DNA of 64,000 nt from Fastidiosipila sp963510375 (GTDB lineage Bacteria > Bacillota > Clostridia > Saccharofermentanales > Fastidiosipilaceae), in the NCBI GenBank assembly GCA_963510375.1, contig CAUPES010000002.1, forward strand, positions 1 to 64,000, in the 5' to 3' direction. A model generated the notes under the pieces. It searched no databases. It had not been told where the DNA came from and saw only the letters and a list, made by a program, of their open reading frames with translations. The position numbers and the translations under genes were made by a program. Below, piece by piece: positions 24,955 through 34,636 of this stretch (the stretch's first letter is position 1; each line of letters starts with the position of its first letter).

Positions 24955-27900
24955 ATGTCAAACTTCAAGTTCTTGCTAAAAGAGTCCGACTATCAAGAGT
25001 TCTCAAGAGCCTGCATAGATGCAGAACAAGCCATGCTATCTAGTACAGTCAGTACCTGCATTATGAGTCGTAGAGCTTTAGAATTAGCAGTCAAATGGAT
25101 GTACAAGTACGATATGGACTTACATTTACCATATGACGATAGACTCTCAGCTCTAATAAACGACTACACTTTTGTCGATATAGTTGGTAAAGATGTTTTG
25201 CATACAATTAGATTTATAGTAAAAGCAGGAAACAACGCTGCCCATAACTCCGGTAAAATCAACCAGAGTACTGCTATGACCTCCTTGAGAAACCTTTTTG
25301 AATTTATCCAATGGATAGATTATAGCTATGGGGATAATTATCAGGAGAGGACTTTTGACGAGAACAAAGTCCCAACCGCCAAGAAACTTCTCGAGAGACT
25401 AAATGCTTTGGAGAAAGAAAAGCTTGTTGCAGAAGCTAAAGTAGATAACACCAAATCTCTTGCCGAAGTTCGTGAAGAAGCAGACGACACTGTCCAAGAA
25501 GAGCTGACAGAGAAACGTCAACAAGCAGAGACTATCCACCATGCTCCATTCAAGCTAGACCCAATCACAGAAGAAATAACCAGAAAAGAATTTATTAACG
25601 TGGATTTAGCTTTGGCAGGCTGGAAGCTTGGACAAAATGTCGAGGAAGAGCTAGAGCTCAAAGGCATGCCTAATCATGCGGAGAAAGGTTTCGCAGATTA
25701 TGTCTTATATGGAAAAGACGGTCTACCTCTGGCAGTAGTAGAAGCTAAACGCACTCAAAAAGATCCAAACGTGGGAGCACACCAAGCAGAACTTTATGCA
25801 GAACTAATTGAGAAGCAATTTGGTAGAAAACCTTTTATATTTATCACTAATGGTTTTAGCATGTGGTTTACTGATGACGTCAGTAGAAGGAAAGTCTCAG
25901 GCTTCTATACCCAAGATGATTTACAACGCTTAATCGATAGGCGAAAGATCAAGAGCTCATTAAACAGAGTTAGAATTAATACAGAAATAGCGAGTCGACC
26001 ATATCAAAGACTAGCGATTAATTCAGCTTTGGAATCTTTTTCTCAGAATAAGCGAGATGCCCTATTGGTTATGGCAACAGGTACCGGTAAGACGAGAACG
26101 GCTATATCCATAGTAGATGTATTGACGAGAGCTAACTGGGCAAAGAATATACTTTTCCTAGCAGATAGGACTGCGCTAGTTAAGCAAGCAATGCGAAACT
26201 TTAATAAGCTTTTGCCAGAACTTACAGTAGCAAATCTTACTGAGAGTAATAGAGCAGATAACGATCCGAGAACTGCGAGAATGATTTTCTCCACATATCC
26301 AACCATGATGAACGCAATAGACAATCTCAGAAATGATGAAGAAGATAGAATTTTCTCTGTTGGACATTTCGACCTAATTGTCATTGACGAAGCTCATAGA
26401 AGTATCTATAAGAAGTATCAGGCGATATTTGATTACTTCGATTCCATGATACTAGGACTTACTGCTACACCTAGAGAGGATATAGATAGGAATACTTACG
26501 AGATCTTCAACCTAGAGAATGGCGTGCCAACATTTGCCTATGATTTAGAAGAAGCAGTTAATGAAGGTTACTTGGTAGATTATAGAACGGTAGAAGCAGA
26601 GCTTAAATTCCCTGTTGATGGTATAAAATATGATGATTTAAGTCCAGAGGAGCAGGAGTTGTTTGAAGATACTTTCGCCGATGAGGTGGGTTCCGAGATT
26701 GCAGGTTCAGCGATTAATAACTGGGTATTTAATATAGATACTATAGACAAAGTCATTTTGCACTTCATGGAGCATGGATTGAGAACTTCAAGTGGCAATG
26801 ATATAGGCAAGACTATAGTTTTTGCCCAGAATCAGAGACATGCAGACCTAATTAAGGAGCGCTTCGATTTGCTTTATCCGGAGAAAGACCCCAACTACGC
26901 AGCTGTTATAACTTATAACGTTAATTATGCTCAGGATTTAATTGATAGATTCTCGGTAAAAGATAAGCTCCCTCAGATAGCAATTTCTGTAAATATGCTC
27001 GATACCGGTATTGATGTACCAGAAGTGCAAAACTTAGTTTTCTTTAAGAAAGTTCGCTCCAAAACCATGTTCTGGCAAATGGTAGGTAGAGGTACTAGAC
27101 TGTGTAAAGACTTACTAGGACCAGGACAAGACAAAGAATACTTCCTAATATTTGACTATGCATCTAACTTCGAATACTTCAGAGTAGCGACCAAGGATGA
27201 CAATACCAAGATAGGTAGATCTTTGACCGAGAGATTGTTACTTGTAAAAGTAGATTTAATCAAAGAGTTAAGTGCATTAGCTTATCAAGATGAAAAAGAA
27301 TATGTAGAGCTAAGAGAGAAGTTATTAAAAGAAGTACTTGGAGAAATCAATAAGCTAGACGAAGAGAACTTCCGTGTACGTCAACACTTACAATACGTAG
27401 TTAAGTATAAAGAAGAATTAAATTGGCAAAGCATTGGTTTATTAGATACGGCAGAGTTAGAGGAGCATATTGCACCGTTGATACATGCGAGTTCTGATGC
27501 GGAGGTAGTGCAACGATTCGATCTATTAATGCAAGTTGTAGAAATTGGAGTCTTATTAGACCGTGTGCCAACAAGAGCAGTTAATACAGTTATTGGAATT
27601 GCCCAAGCTTTGACCAGTTTAGGAAATATTCCACAGGTTCAAGCAAAGTCAGAAGTAATTAATGAGTTGTTGGACGAAAGTTTCTGGGAGAATGCATCCG
27701 TAATAAGATTAGAGAAGATACGTGAAGAGATAAGAGACTTGGTGCAGCTTATCCCATTTACTCCACCTAAATGGTATGAGATAAATTTAAAAGATGAGTT
27801 CTTGAAGATAAGTGAAGATGAAACGCCAATGTATCAAACGCTTAACTTAGGTAACTATAGGGATAAGGTGGAAGCGTATATTAGAGAGCAAAGTACAAAT

Positions 27901-28311
27901 CCTGTAATTCAGAAAATTTATAATAACGAGAGTATAAGTTCGGCTGACCTAAGAGAAATAGAGAATGTATTATTCCATGATTTGGGTACTGCGGAGGATT
28001 ATAGGTCCTATTATGGCGAGAAGCCTATAGCTCAATTAATCCGTGAGATTACAGGTCTGGACAAAGCAGCTGTGCAAAAAGCTTTTGCTGAATTCCTAGA
28101 TGCTTATGATTTGAATCGAGATCAAATGGAGTTTATGCGTGTACTTATGCAATATTTCGAGAATAATGGTTATCTCGAAGTAAAACAATTCCAAGAGGAG
28201 CCGTTCAAGAGCATTGGAAGTATTTCTGTGGTGTTTCAACAAAATATTCAACAAATAAAAGAATTAGTTGAGATTGTAAATAAGATTAATTCTAGTTTAC
28301 AGGTGGCTTAG
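24955..28311 (+). CDS. hsdR: Type I restriction system, endonuclease and translocase (R) subunit
   Basis: Restriction subunit, 1118 residues, that pulls and cuts unmodified DNA. It begins with a DUF4145-like domain (about 1-120), then the HSDR_N nuclease site with Asp248 and E263-A-K265 (VVEAKR), the superfamily 2 helicase motifs ATGTGKT (374-380), DEAH (478-481), LTATPRE and MVGRGTR (709-715), and a long C-terminal helical region. AAGGAGGT lies about thirteen bases upstream. It follows hsdS after 72 bases. The subunit order M-S-R and the N-terminal DUF4145 fit EcoAI- or DEAD-type systems. Confidence 0.95.
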   Translation: MSNFKFLLKESDYQEFSRACIDAEQAMLSSTVSTCIMSRRALELAVKWMYKYDMDLHLPYDDRLSALINDYTFVDIVGKDVLHTIRFIVKAGNNAAHNSGKINQSTAMTSLRNLFEFIQWIDYSYGDNYQERTFDENKVPTAKKLLERLNALEKEKLVAEAKVDNTKSLAEVREEADDTVQEELTEKRQQAETIHHAPFKLDPITEEITRKEFINVDLALAGWKLGQNVEEELELKGMPNHAEKGFADYVLYGKDGLPLAVVEAKRTQKDPNVGAHQAELYAELIEKQFGRKPFIFITNGFSMWFTDDVSRRKVSGFYTQDDLQRLIDRRKIKSSLNRVRINTEIASRPYQRLAINSALESFSQNKRDALLVMATGTGKTRTAISIVDVLTRANWAKNILFLADRTALVKQAMRNFNKLLPELTVANLTESNRADNDPRTARMIFSTYPTMMNAIDNLRNDEEDRIFSVGHFDLIVIDEAHRSIYKKYQAIFDYFDSMILGLTATPREDIDRNTYEIFNLENGVPTFAYDLEEAVNEGYLVDYRTVEAELKFPVDGIKYDDLSPEEQELFEDTFADEVGSEIAGSAINNWVFNIDTIDKVILHFMEHGLRTSSGNDIGKTIVFAQNQRHADLIKERFDLLYPEKDPNYAAVITYNVNYAQDLIDRFSVKDKLPQIAISVNMLDTGIDVPEVQNLVFFKKVRSKTMFWQMVGRGTRLCKDLLGPGQDKEYFLIFDYASNFEYFRVATKDDNTKIGRSLTERLLLVKVDLIKELSALAYQDEKEYVELREKLLKEVLGEINKLDEENFRVRQHLQYVVKYKEELNWQSIGLLDTAELEEHIAPLIHASSDAEVVQRFDLLMQVVEIGVLLDRVPTRAVNTVIGIAQALTSLGNIPQVQAKSEVINELLDESFWENASVIRLEKIREEIRDLVQLIPFTPPKWYEINLKDEFLKISEDETPMYQTLNLGNYRDKVEAYIREQSTNPVIQKIYNNESISSADLREIENVLFHDLGTAEDYRSYYGEKPIAQLIREITGLDKAAVQKAFAEFLDAYDLNRDQMEFMRVLMQYFENNGYLEVKQFQEEPFKSIGSISVVFQQNIQQIKELVEIVNKINSSLQVA

Positions 28312-28459
28312 ATTTATTCTATTAGAGCATTATCTATCCAATTCGTTTTATTTTTAATTGAATTTTTATTTATTATATATTTGCTGCCAGAATTAACATT
28401 TTTCAGGCTAAGTTCGTGTTACTATGGATAATTGGATATTGTATTGAGGAGGAATTTAA

Positions 28460-30604
28460 GTGAGTAAAATTAAAAAATATAGCCTAATCTCAGTGATGGC
28501 TTTGGTTTTAGGGTTTTTGTTTGCGTTTAGCAGTATGAATCTTAACGCTGAGCCTCAAAATGTTGAAACAGGCGAGCAAAATGAGGTAGTACAATCTACT
28601 AATGCTATTTATCTAGATGGCAAAGCTGGAGATGATAATAACGATGGTAAAAGTGCTGCTACTGCCGTTAAGACTTTTGCTAAAGCTAAAGAGTTGGCAA
28701 GTGGTAATTTAGATATCAAAACTATATATGTTTCAGGAACCGTTAATCTAGAAGGTGGTATATCTCTAAAGGGAACAAATGCAAAAGTCTATAGAGCAAA
28801 TGATTATAATAATTATCTTTTTAGAGTTGATAAAGGAAATAGTGCGAAGTTAACTGATATTACAATAAATGGTAATAGTGAGAATGCAAGTAACAGTGAA
28901 GAATCTCTATTAGAGGTATTAGGAACATTAACTATTGCTGATAATACAATTTTAGAAAATAATAAGATAGCTACAGGAGAGGACGTTGAGAAATCTACCA
29001 AAGGTGGTGCTATTGATGTATATTCTGGTACTTTAAATATGAGTGCCGGTATTATCAGAAATAATAATGCTACATTCGGTGGTGGTGTTTCTGTTCAAAA
29101 AGGTGCCACATTTAATTTTACGGGTGGTGTAATAGAGAATAACGAGGCACTGTCTGGTTCTATAAAGAATGCTTCAAACTATGCTGCTTCAGGTGGTGGT
29201 ATATGTGTAGATAATGTAGGTGTTCTTAATATGTCTGGTGATGCATTGGTGCAAAACAATTATTCTCAAGAAACTGGTGGTGGAGTTGCTATTGGTTCAC
29301 AGGGCGTTACTTTGGACGGGGATAATACGCTAAATATGAATGGTGGAGTTATTGACTCTAATGAATCTGGTGCTTGTGGTGGAGGAATATTCATACAAGC
29401 AGGATATAAGACCCATAGAAATAGAGCATATATTAACTCTGGTAGAATTACTAATAATACCATGAAAGGTACAGGAAAAATGCTTCATGCTTTTGGCGGT
29501 GGAGGTATCTATGTAAATGGGTTTGGTCCAGGATTTAATTTTTATAATGGAGAACTACATTTAAGAAATGCTATAGTTACAGATAATAGTGCTAAATTAT
29601 TTGGTGCAGGATATGCAGCTTGTCCAGTTTCGTTAACAAGAATTTATGTAACTAATGGTGTGGCTTTATATGGCAATAAGGCTGAAAATTTTGGAAATGA
29701 GTTGTTTATATACTGTAATACAAATCCTGCTCCAGTTGAGGAAGGTGGATTTGCTGGCCATGCTGGACACCCAGAATATGATATATCAGATAGAATGCTT
29801 GGTGGAAGTTTATATAAATGGCAAAAAAATGATGGTTCTTTCTTAAAACCAGAAGAGCATAAAGGCAAAATAGAACAACATAAGCAGTACCTTGCGTTAC
29901 ATACCAACGAGCAAGTAAACGAATTTGGCAAAAGTATTAGCAAAGTAATTATATCCGGTAATAGATCTGAAACTTGTGGTGGAGGTATAGGATCCAATGG
30001 TACTGTATTTTACGGTGTTGAAAAGGAACTTACAAAAGTACCAGTAAGCAAGGTTTGGGATGATAATGATAACAAAGACAAGACCAGACCAGATTCAATT
30101 GAAGTTGAATTACTAGCTAGGTTAGAAGGCACAGAAGAGTGGTATACAGTAGAGGTAAGAAAAATAGATGCAAGTACTGAGTGGAAAACTGTATTTGAAA
30201 ATCTTCCAAAAGAAAATAATGGTGTAGAGATAGAGTACTCTGTAAGAGAAAAAGAAATCTCAGGATATGATAGTAAAATTAGTGGAGATGTAGAAAAAGG
30301 ATTCACAATTAAGAATAAACCTAAACCTACAACAACTACTACAACGACTGAAGCAACAACTACGACTACTACAACAAAGCCTACAACCACAACAACTGGA
30401 ACCACTACAACTGCAACTACTACAACTGGAACAACAAGTACTACAACAGTTCCGACGACAAGATCTACTGTTCCTACTACAAGTCCAACAACTACTCCAG
30501 AGGTGCCAACAACAGGTGAGAGAGTAGAAATATCAATTGGAGTATCATTATTCCTATTAGTAATTTCTGGATTAATGTTAGCAGTTAGAAGAAAGGAAGA
30601 TTAA
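28460..30604 (+). CDS. Cell-wall-anchored beta-helix surface protein (VPTTG), paralogue 1
   Basis: A 714-residue exported protein. The order is a signal peptide (cleavage near LNA-E), the segment YLDGKAGDDNNDG, a right-handed beta-helix body (about 80-500) with repeated GGGI/GGGV turns and N-rich ladders, a CnaB module (about 524-622, KVPVSKVWDDND), a Thr-rich stalk (about 625-680), the sorting motif VPTTG (682-686), a membrane helix and RRKED. GTG start has GAGGAGG eight bases upstream. The neighbouring gene is a paralogue sharing an almost identical C-terminal part, so gene duplication with later gene conversion is likely. Probably an adhesin. Confidence 0.9.
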   Translation: MSKIKKYSLISVMALVLGFLFAFSSMNLNAEPQNVETGEQNEVVQSTNAIYLDGKAGDDNNDGKSAATAVKTFAKAKELASGNLDIKTIYVSGTVNLEGGISLKGTNAKVYRANDYNNYLFRVDKGNSAKLTDITINGNSENASNSEESLLEVLGTLTIADNTILENNKIATGEDVEKSTKGGAIDVYSGTLNMSAGIIRNNNATFGGGVSVQKGATFNFTGGVIENNEALSGSIKNASNYAASGGGICVDNVGVLNMSGDALVQNNYSQETGGGVAIGSQGVTLDGDNTLNMNGGVIDSNESGACGGGIFIQAGYKTHRNRAYINSGRITNNTMKGTGKMLHAFGGGGIYVNGFGPGFNFYNGELHLRNAIVTDNSAKLFGAGYAACPVSLTRIYVTNGVALYGNKAENFGNELFIYCNTNPAPVEEGGFAGHAGHPEYDISDRMLGGSLYKWQKNDGSFLKPEEHKGKIEQHKQYLALHTNEQVNEFGKSISKVIISGNRSETCGGGIGSNGTVFYGVEKELTKVPVSKVWDDNDNKDKTRPDSIEVELLARLEGTEEWYTVEVRKIDASTEWKTVFENLPKENNGVEIEYSVREKEISGYDSKISGDVEKGFTIKNKPKPTTTTTTTEATTTTTTTKPTTTTTGTTTTATTTTGTTSTTTVPTTRSTVPTTSPTTTPEVPTTGERVEISIGVSLFLLVISGLMLAVRRKED
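30014..30328 (+). repeat. CnaB-module repeat unit, copy 1
   Basis: A 315-base stretch nearly identical, without gaps, to 32739-33053 (constant offset 2725); by eye I find about three mismatches. A second shared block covers the anchor end (30439-30604 versus 33251-33416). Confidence 0.85.
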
Positions 30605-30632
30605 TTGAATTTTTTTGTACGCTTAAAAAATT

Positions 30633-30670
30633 GGACAGACTTAATATTGAAGTCTGTCCTTTAGTTTTTA
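30633..30670 (+). terminator. Terminator after surface paralogue 1
   Basis: GGACAGACTT (30633-30642) pairs perfectly with AAGTCTGTCC (30650-30659), followed by TTTAGTTTTTA. Confidence 0.8.
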
Positions 30671-30776
30671 TAGAAAATAATATTAAAAAATATTTTATAA
30701 TGTTACTTAAATATATTTTTATCTCATTGAATAATGAAGAATAGAATATATTGTATTTGTTTGGGAGGGCTTTTAT

Positions 30777-33416
30777 ATGAAAAGTATAAAACAATACAGT
30801 TTAATTACTGTCATTTCTTTAGTCTTAGGATTTTTGCTTGTTTTTAGTAGCACTAATATTAACGCAGAGCCTCAGGTTGAGGAACCAGAGAAAGAATATT
30901 CTTTAAGTTTTGATATTTATAGGGGTTCACTCTCTAACTATGAAAACTTGTTTACAGTTTATAGTAATTATTATATGGATCATCCGGAGTTTAATGTTTT
31001 TGACCAAAATGAGTGGGCTTTAAAAGATTTTGATATTGAATACGAATTACATACTCATACAGGTAAGTCAATTATAAAGAAAATGACCTACACAAGTGAA
31101 GACTACTCTTGGGTCGAGAAATTAACCTATGATGGAATTACTGTTCCATATAAAGATGTAGAAGTCCAATATTACAAAAAAGATAATGGGGATTTCATAG
31201 AACCTTATTTATTGCATTTTGACATTTATCTTGAAGAAGTTAATGGAAAAATGATTTTGAAATTGCCGAAATTGTTGATTGACGAAGAAACTTATGGTAA
31301 ATCTGAAGATGCAAAAGTAATACAGGCTAAAACCATAAAAACAAAAGAAATTAACTATGATATTTATCTGGATGGCAAAGCTGGTGATGATAATAATGAT
31401 GGTAATAGCGAGGAGAAGCCTGTAAAGAGTTTTGCCAGAGCAAAAGAGTTAGCAACAAAGAATAAGAATAGAAATAAGAAAATAATTGTTATGTCAACAA
31501 CGAAACTTGAAGGCAATATTGATTTGTCAGGAACTAGAACGGAAGTTATTAGAAGCGAGAATTTCAATGATTATTTATTTGAAGTTCCAAGTAATAAAAC
31601 GGCTAGTTTAAGTAATATAATTATAGATGGTAATAGTGATAATAATCTAGGTATAGAAAAGTCGCTAATATCAGTAAATGATGGTGCAACACTTAATATT
31701 AAAGAAGGCACCGTTTTAAGAAATAATGATATTAAAGATATAGAAAATTATGCTACCGAAGGTGGTGCAGTTAGAGCATATGGATCGACTGTTAATATGA
31801 CCGCAGGTTTGATTGAGCACAATCAGGCAACCAGAGGTGGAGGAATTTATTTAGCAAAATCAACTCTTAATTTTTCTGGTGGTGTAATTCAAGAAAATAG
31901 ATCAAGAAGAGTCATAGACTGGGAAAGTGATAGGCAAGTATATTCTGCTGGTGGTGGGATAATTGCAACGCAGAATTCTACAATTAATTTAAGTGGAGAC
32001 GCTAAAGTTCTAAATAATAAATCTGCTCAACTTGGCGGTGGTATTAGCTTAGGATCAAGCCAGTGGGGACCAACTAATACTCTAAACATGTCGGGAGGAA
32101 TTGTTGCAGGAAATACAGCTGGAGCTGCTGGTGGAGGTATATTTGTACAAGCTAAATACTTTAGTGGTGGAGCATCAAGAGCCTCTATCATAGGTGGAGC
32201 TATTATTAATAACACCATGGATGCTTCAGGAATAGGTACTATGGAATTTGGTGGTGGAGGAATTTATGTAAATGGAGCTAACGCATACTATGGAGCAAAT
32301 GGTGAGCTTTATTTGAAGAATGCTTTAATATATAACAATGATTCTAAGTTTGAAGGTGCAGGATATGCAGCCTGTCCAATTGCTAAAACGAAGATTTACG
32401 TAACAGATGGTGTTGCCCTGTATGAAAATAATGCAAGCAAAGGTAATGAAATCTATATTTTATCAACGGTTGGTTATGGCCCTCACAGTGGGAAAGCTGA
32501 ATATGATATATCAGATAGAATGCTCGGTGGAAATTTATATAAATGGCAAAATGAAGATAATTCTTTCTTAGAACCTGAAAAACATAAAGGTATACTGAAA
32601 ATAAGTGGACAGGAGCTTATTTTACACACAGCCGAACAAGCAAACGAATTTGCAAAAAAACTTGGAAAAGTAATTATCTCTGGAAATAAATCTAATACCA
32701 GAGGTGGTGGTATCGGATCTAACGGTAACGTTACATTCGGTGTTGAAAAAGAACTTACAAAAGTACCAGTAAGCAAGGTTTGGGATGATAATGATAACAA
32801 AGACAAGACCAGACCAGATTCAATTGAAGTTGAATTACTAGCTAGGTTAGAAGGCACAGAAGAGTGGTATACAGTAGAGGTAAGAAAAATAGATGCAAGT
32901 ACTGAGTGGAAAACTGTATTTGAAAATCTTCCAAAAGAAAATAATGGTGTAGAGATAGAGTACTCTGTAAGAGAAAAAGAAATCTCAGGATATGATAGTA
33001 AAATTAGTGGAGATGTAGAAAAAGGATTTACAATTAAGAATAAATCTAAATCCACAACAACTACTACAACTACAACAACTACTACTACAACGACTGAAGC
33101 AACAACTACGACTACTACAACAGAGCCTACAACCACAACTACTACAACCGGAACCACTACAACTGGAACAACTACAACTGGAACAACCACAACTGGAACA
33201 ACCACAACTGGAGCTACCACAACTGGAACAACTACAACTAGAACTACAGGTACTACAACAGTTCCGACAACAAGTTCTACTGTTCCAACTACAAGTCCAA
33301 CAACTACTCCAGAGGTGCCAACAACAGGTGAGAGAGTAGAAATATCAATTGGAGTATCATTATTCCTATTAGTGATTTCTGGATTAATGTTAGCAGTTAG
33401 AAGAAAAGAAGATTAA
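30777..33416 (+). CDS. Cell-wall-anchored beta-helix surface protein (VPTTG), paralogue 2
   Basis: An 879-residue paralogue of the previous protein. It adds an N-terminal domain (about residues 35-190, beta-rich with EYSLSFDIYRG and VEVQYYKKDNG) before the shared YLDGKAGDDNNDG segment. The beta-helix (about 225-640) is similar but diverged; the CnaB module (about 660-758) and the anchor (VPTTG at 847-851, helix, RRKED) are almost identical at DNA level. Its Thr stalk is 29 codons longer and includes a 15-bp minisatellite (33150-33240). The ATG has GGGAGGG about nine bases upstream. Probably an adhesin; the two may differ in the target bound by the helix. Confidence 0.9.
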   Translation: MKSIKQYSLITVISLVLGFLLVFSSTNINAEPQVEEPEKEYSLSFDIYRGSLSNYENLFTVYSNYYMDHPEFNVFDQNEWALKDFDIEYELHTHTGKSIIKKMTYTSEDYSWVEKLTYDGITVPYKDVEVQYYKKDNGDFIEPYLLHFDIYLEEVNGKMILKLPKLLIDEETYGKSEDAKVIQAKTIKTKEINYDIYLDGKAGDDNNDGNSEEKPVKSFARAKELATKNKNRNKKIIVMSTTKLEGNIDLSGTRTEVIRSENFNDYLFEVPSNKTASLSNIIIDGNSDNNLGIEKSLISVNDGATLNIKEGTVLRNNDIKDIENYATEGGAVRAYGSTVNMTAGLIEHNQATRGGGIYLAKSTLNFSGGVIQENRSRRVIDWESDRQVYSAGGGIIATQNSTINLSGDAKVLNNKSAQLGGGISLGSSQWGPTNTLNMSGGIVAGNTAGAAGGGIFVQAKYFSGGASRASIIGGAIINNTMDASGIGTMEFGGGGIYVNGANAYYGANGELYLKNALIYNNDSKFEGAGYAACPIAKTKIYVTDGVALYENNASKGNEIYILSTVGYGPHSGKAEYDISDRMLGGNLYKWQNEDNSFLEPEKHKGILKISGQELILHTAEQANEFAKKLGKVIISGNKSNTRGGGIGSNGNVTFGVEKELTKVPVSKVWDDNDNKDKTRPDSIEVELLARLEGTEEWYTVEVRKIDASTEWKTVFENLPKENNGVEIEYSVREKEISGYDSKISGDVEKGFTIKNKSKSTTTTTTTTTTTTTTEATTTTTTTEPTTTTTTTGTTTTGTTTTGTTTTGTTTTGATTTGTTTTRTTGTTTVPTTSSTVPTTSPTTTPEVPTTGERVEISIGVSLFLLVISGLMLAVRRKED
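32739..33053 (+). repeat. CnaB-module repeat unit, copy 2
   Basis: Partner of 30014-30328, gap-free and nearly identical. Surrounding beta-helix sequences are far more diverged. Confidence 0.85.
33150..33240 (+). repeat. 15-bp minisatellite in the Thr stalk
   Basis: About six copies of ACAACTGGAACAACT encoding Thr-Thr-Gly-Thr-Thr, with silent and one Ala change. Slippage here would change stalk length by multiples of five residues without breaking the frame. Confidence 0.75.
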
Positions 33417-33479
33417 TTCGCTTTAAATATAATTAAAAATCTTCATGATATTTAAAAATCAAAGAAGTTGAGAATATAA

Positions 33480-33514
33480 AATACTCCTAGGATTTAATTC
33501 CCAGGAGTATTTTC
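33480..33514. terminator. Terminator between convergent genes
   Basis: AATACTCCTAGG (33480-33491) and CCCAGGAGTATTTT (33500 on) form a stem with one mismatch and T-rich ends on both strands. It lies between surface paralogue 2 and the minus-strand lipoprotein gene. Confidence 0.6.
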
Positions 33515-33611
33515 ATTTCTTGCAGAAATTTTTAAGAAATCCTTTTAGCAAATTTAGAAAAAATTTAATTGGCCTACTACTAAAACCAATTTAATATCTA
33601 ACGCCAATCTA

Positions 33612-34532
33612 TTATTGGGGAGCTAGAAACTTATCAGTTGTTAGTTTTATCCTAATAAGCTTGGAATCTATCAAAGTATATTCAATACTAATTTCTTCAT
33701 TTTCGGTAGAGTTGAATTTTATAATAGTTTCGTTATTGCCACCTTTAATTTGGGCAACACCACTATATTTATTAGAATGTGCTTTAATAATATCTTCTCG
33801 ACTTGAGTCAAAGCTTATACCGTTACCTAGTTCTAGCTTAGAGAAAACTCCATAGTTATTAATAGTAATTGAATAAACTGGTGCAGATTCTACTGGTCTT
33901 GGTTTCTCTTCAAGATTGATTATATCGACTGTTACAACATCATCTCTGGCATCACTCTGAATAAAAGGAACATCTAATGCGTAACTATATTGCTCTAGTT
34001 TTCCAGTTTTTGTGCTTTCGTAACCTAGATCTACCAAAGCCTTTGTAGAAAAGGGAAGTGCGAGAGTTTTATTTCCAAGTTTAATTTTAGTAAAATCAAA
34101 CTTTTCTTCAGTTTTCTGAGAATTTGCTTGTTCTTTGTTTTTATTAGTACTATTACTATTATCTATACTGTTTTGGTTAGATTTATCTGAATTAAATTTT
34201 GTTGATTTTCTTGAAGGATTTTTAACCTTATCGTCTACTTTCGATTCACCTGATGTATTTTTAGAACCTTTCCTTACTGTTAGACTAGTATTATTATCAT
34301 TAGAATTAGTTAGACTTGTTGACTCAGAATTCCCATCTGTTTTCTGGGAGAGCTTATTAGGAACTGTTAGTTTGTGGGTGTTTTCGGTATCTTTAATATC
34401 AGAAGAATCTATTTCGTTAGCTTCTTCTGAATTGTCGTTCGACTCAACTCCAGTTCGTGTGTTACAGGCAGAGACCATTAGGCTAGCAGATAAGATAAGA
34501 ATTAATCCCAATTTGTGTTTGAATTTTTTCAT
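33612..34532 (-). CDS. Lipoprotein with Ser/Asn/Thr-rich linker
   Basis: A 306-residue protein of unknown function. It has a signal peptide with lipobox VSAC, a long low-complexity polar linker (about residues 25-145, rich in N, S, T, D, K) and a globular C-terminal part (about 148-306) that begins FTKIKLGNKTLALPF and continues with strands such as VVTVDIINLEEK. AAAGGA lies ahead of the ATG. It is likely held on the outer membrane face by its lipid and a flexible spacer. No family recognised. Confidence 0.75.
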   Translation of the reverse strand: MKKFKHKLGLILILSASLMVSACNTRTGVESNDNSEEANEIDSSDIKDTENTHKLTVPNKLSQKTDGNSESTSLTNSNDNNTSLTVRKGSKNTSGESKVDDKVKNPSRKSTKFNSDKSNQNSIDNSNSTNKNKEQANSQKTEEKFDFTKIKLGNKTLALPFSTKALVDLGYESTKTGKLEQYSYALDVPFIQSDARDDVVTVDIINLEEKPRPVESAPVYSITINNYGVFSKLELGNGISFDSSREDIIKAHSNKYSGVAQIKGGNNETIIKFNSTENEEISIEYTLIDSKLIRIKLTTDKFLAPQ

Positions 34533-34565
34533 ATTTAGTCCTTTAACATTTTATTGTATCTTCAG

Positions 34566-34571
34566 TATAAT
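34566..34571 (+). promoter_or_regulatory. Candidate -10 of the cobalamin salvage operon
   Basis: TATAAT 66 bases before the cblS-like GTG start, in the 104-base gap between divergent genes. No B12 riboswitch fits in this gap. Confidence 0.35.
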
Positions 34572-34636
34572 ATAAAAATACTAATAATTTTATCAGTGAA
34601 TGTAAACAAACATATTAGTGTTCTGGAGGTGTCAGT

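Noticed and set aside
32483..33220. A 245-codon minus-strand frame and its shorter twin at 30010-30405
   Set aside because: Both lie opposite the beta-helix, CnaB and Thr-stalk coding sequence and begin with antisense Val runs; no ribosome site or family motif.
34533..34636. Cobalamin riboswitch before the cblS-like gene
   Set aside because: The 104-base divergent gap is too short and the B12 box is not seen.
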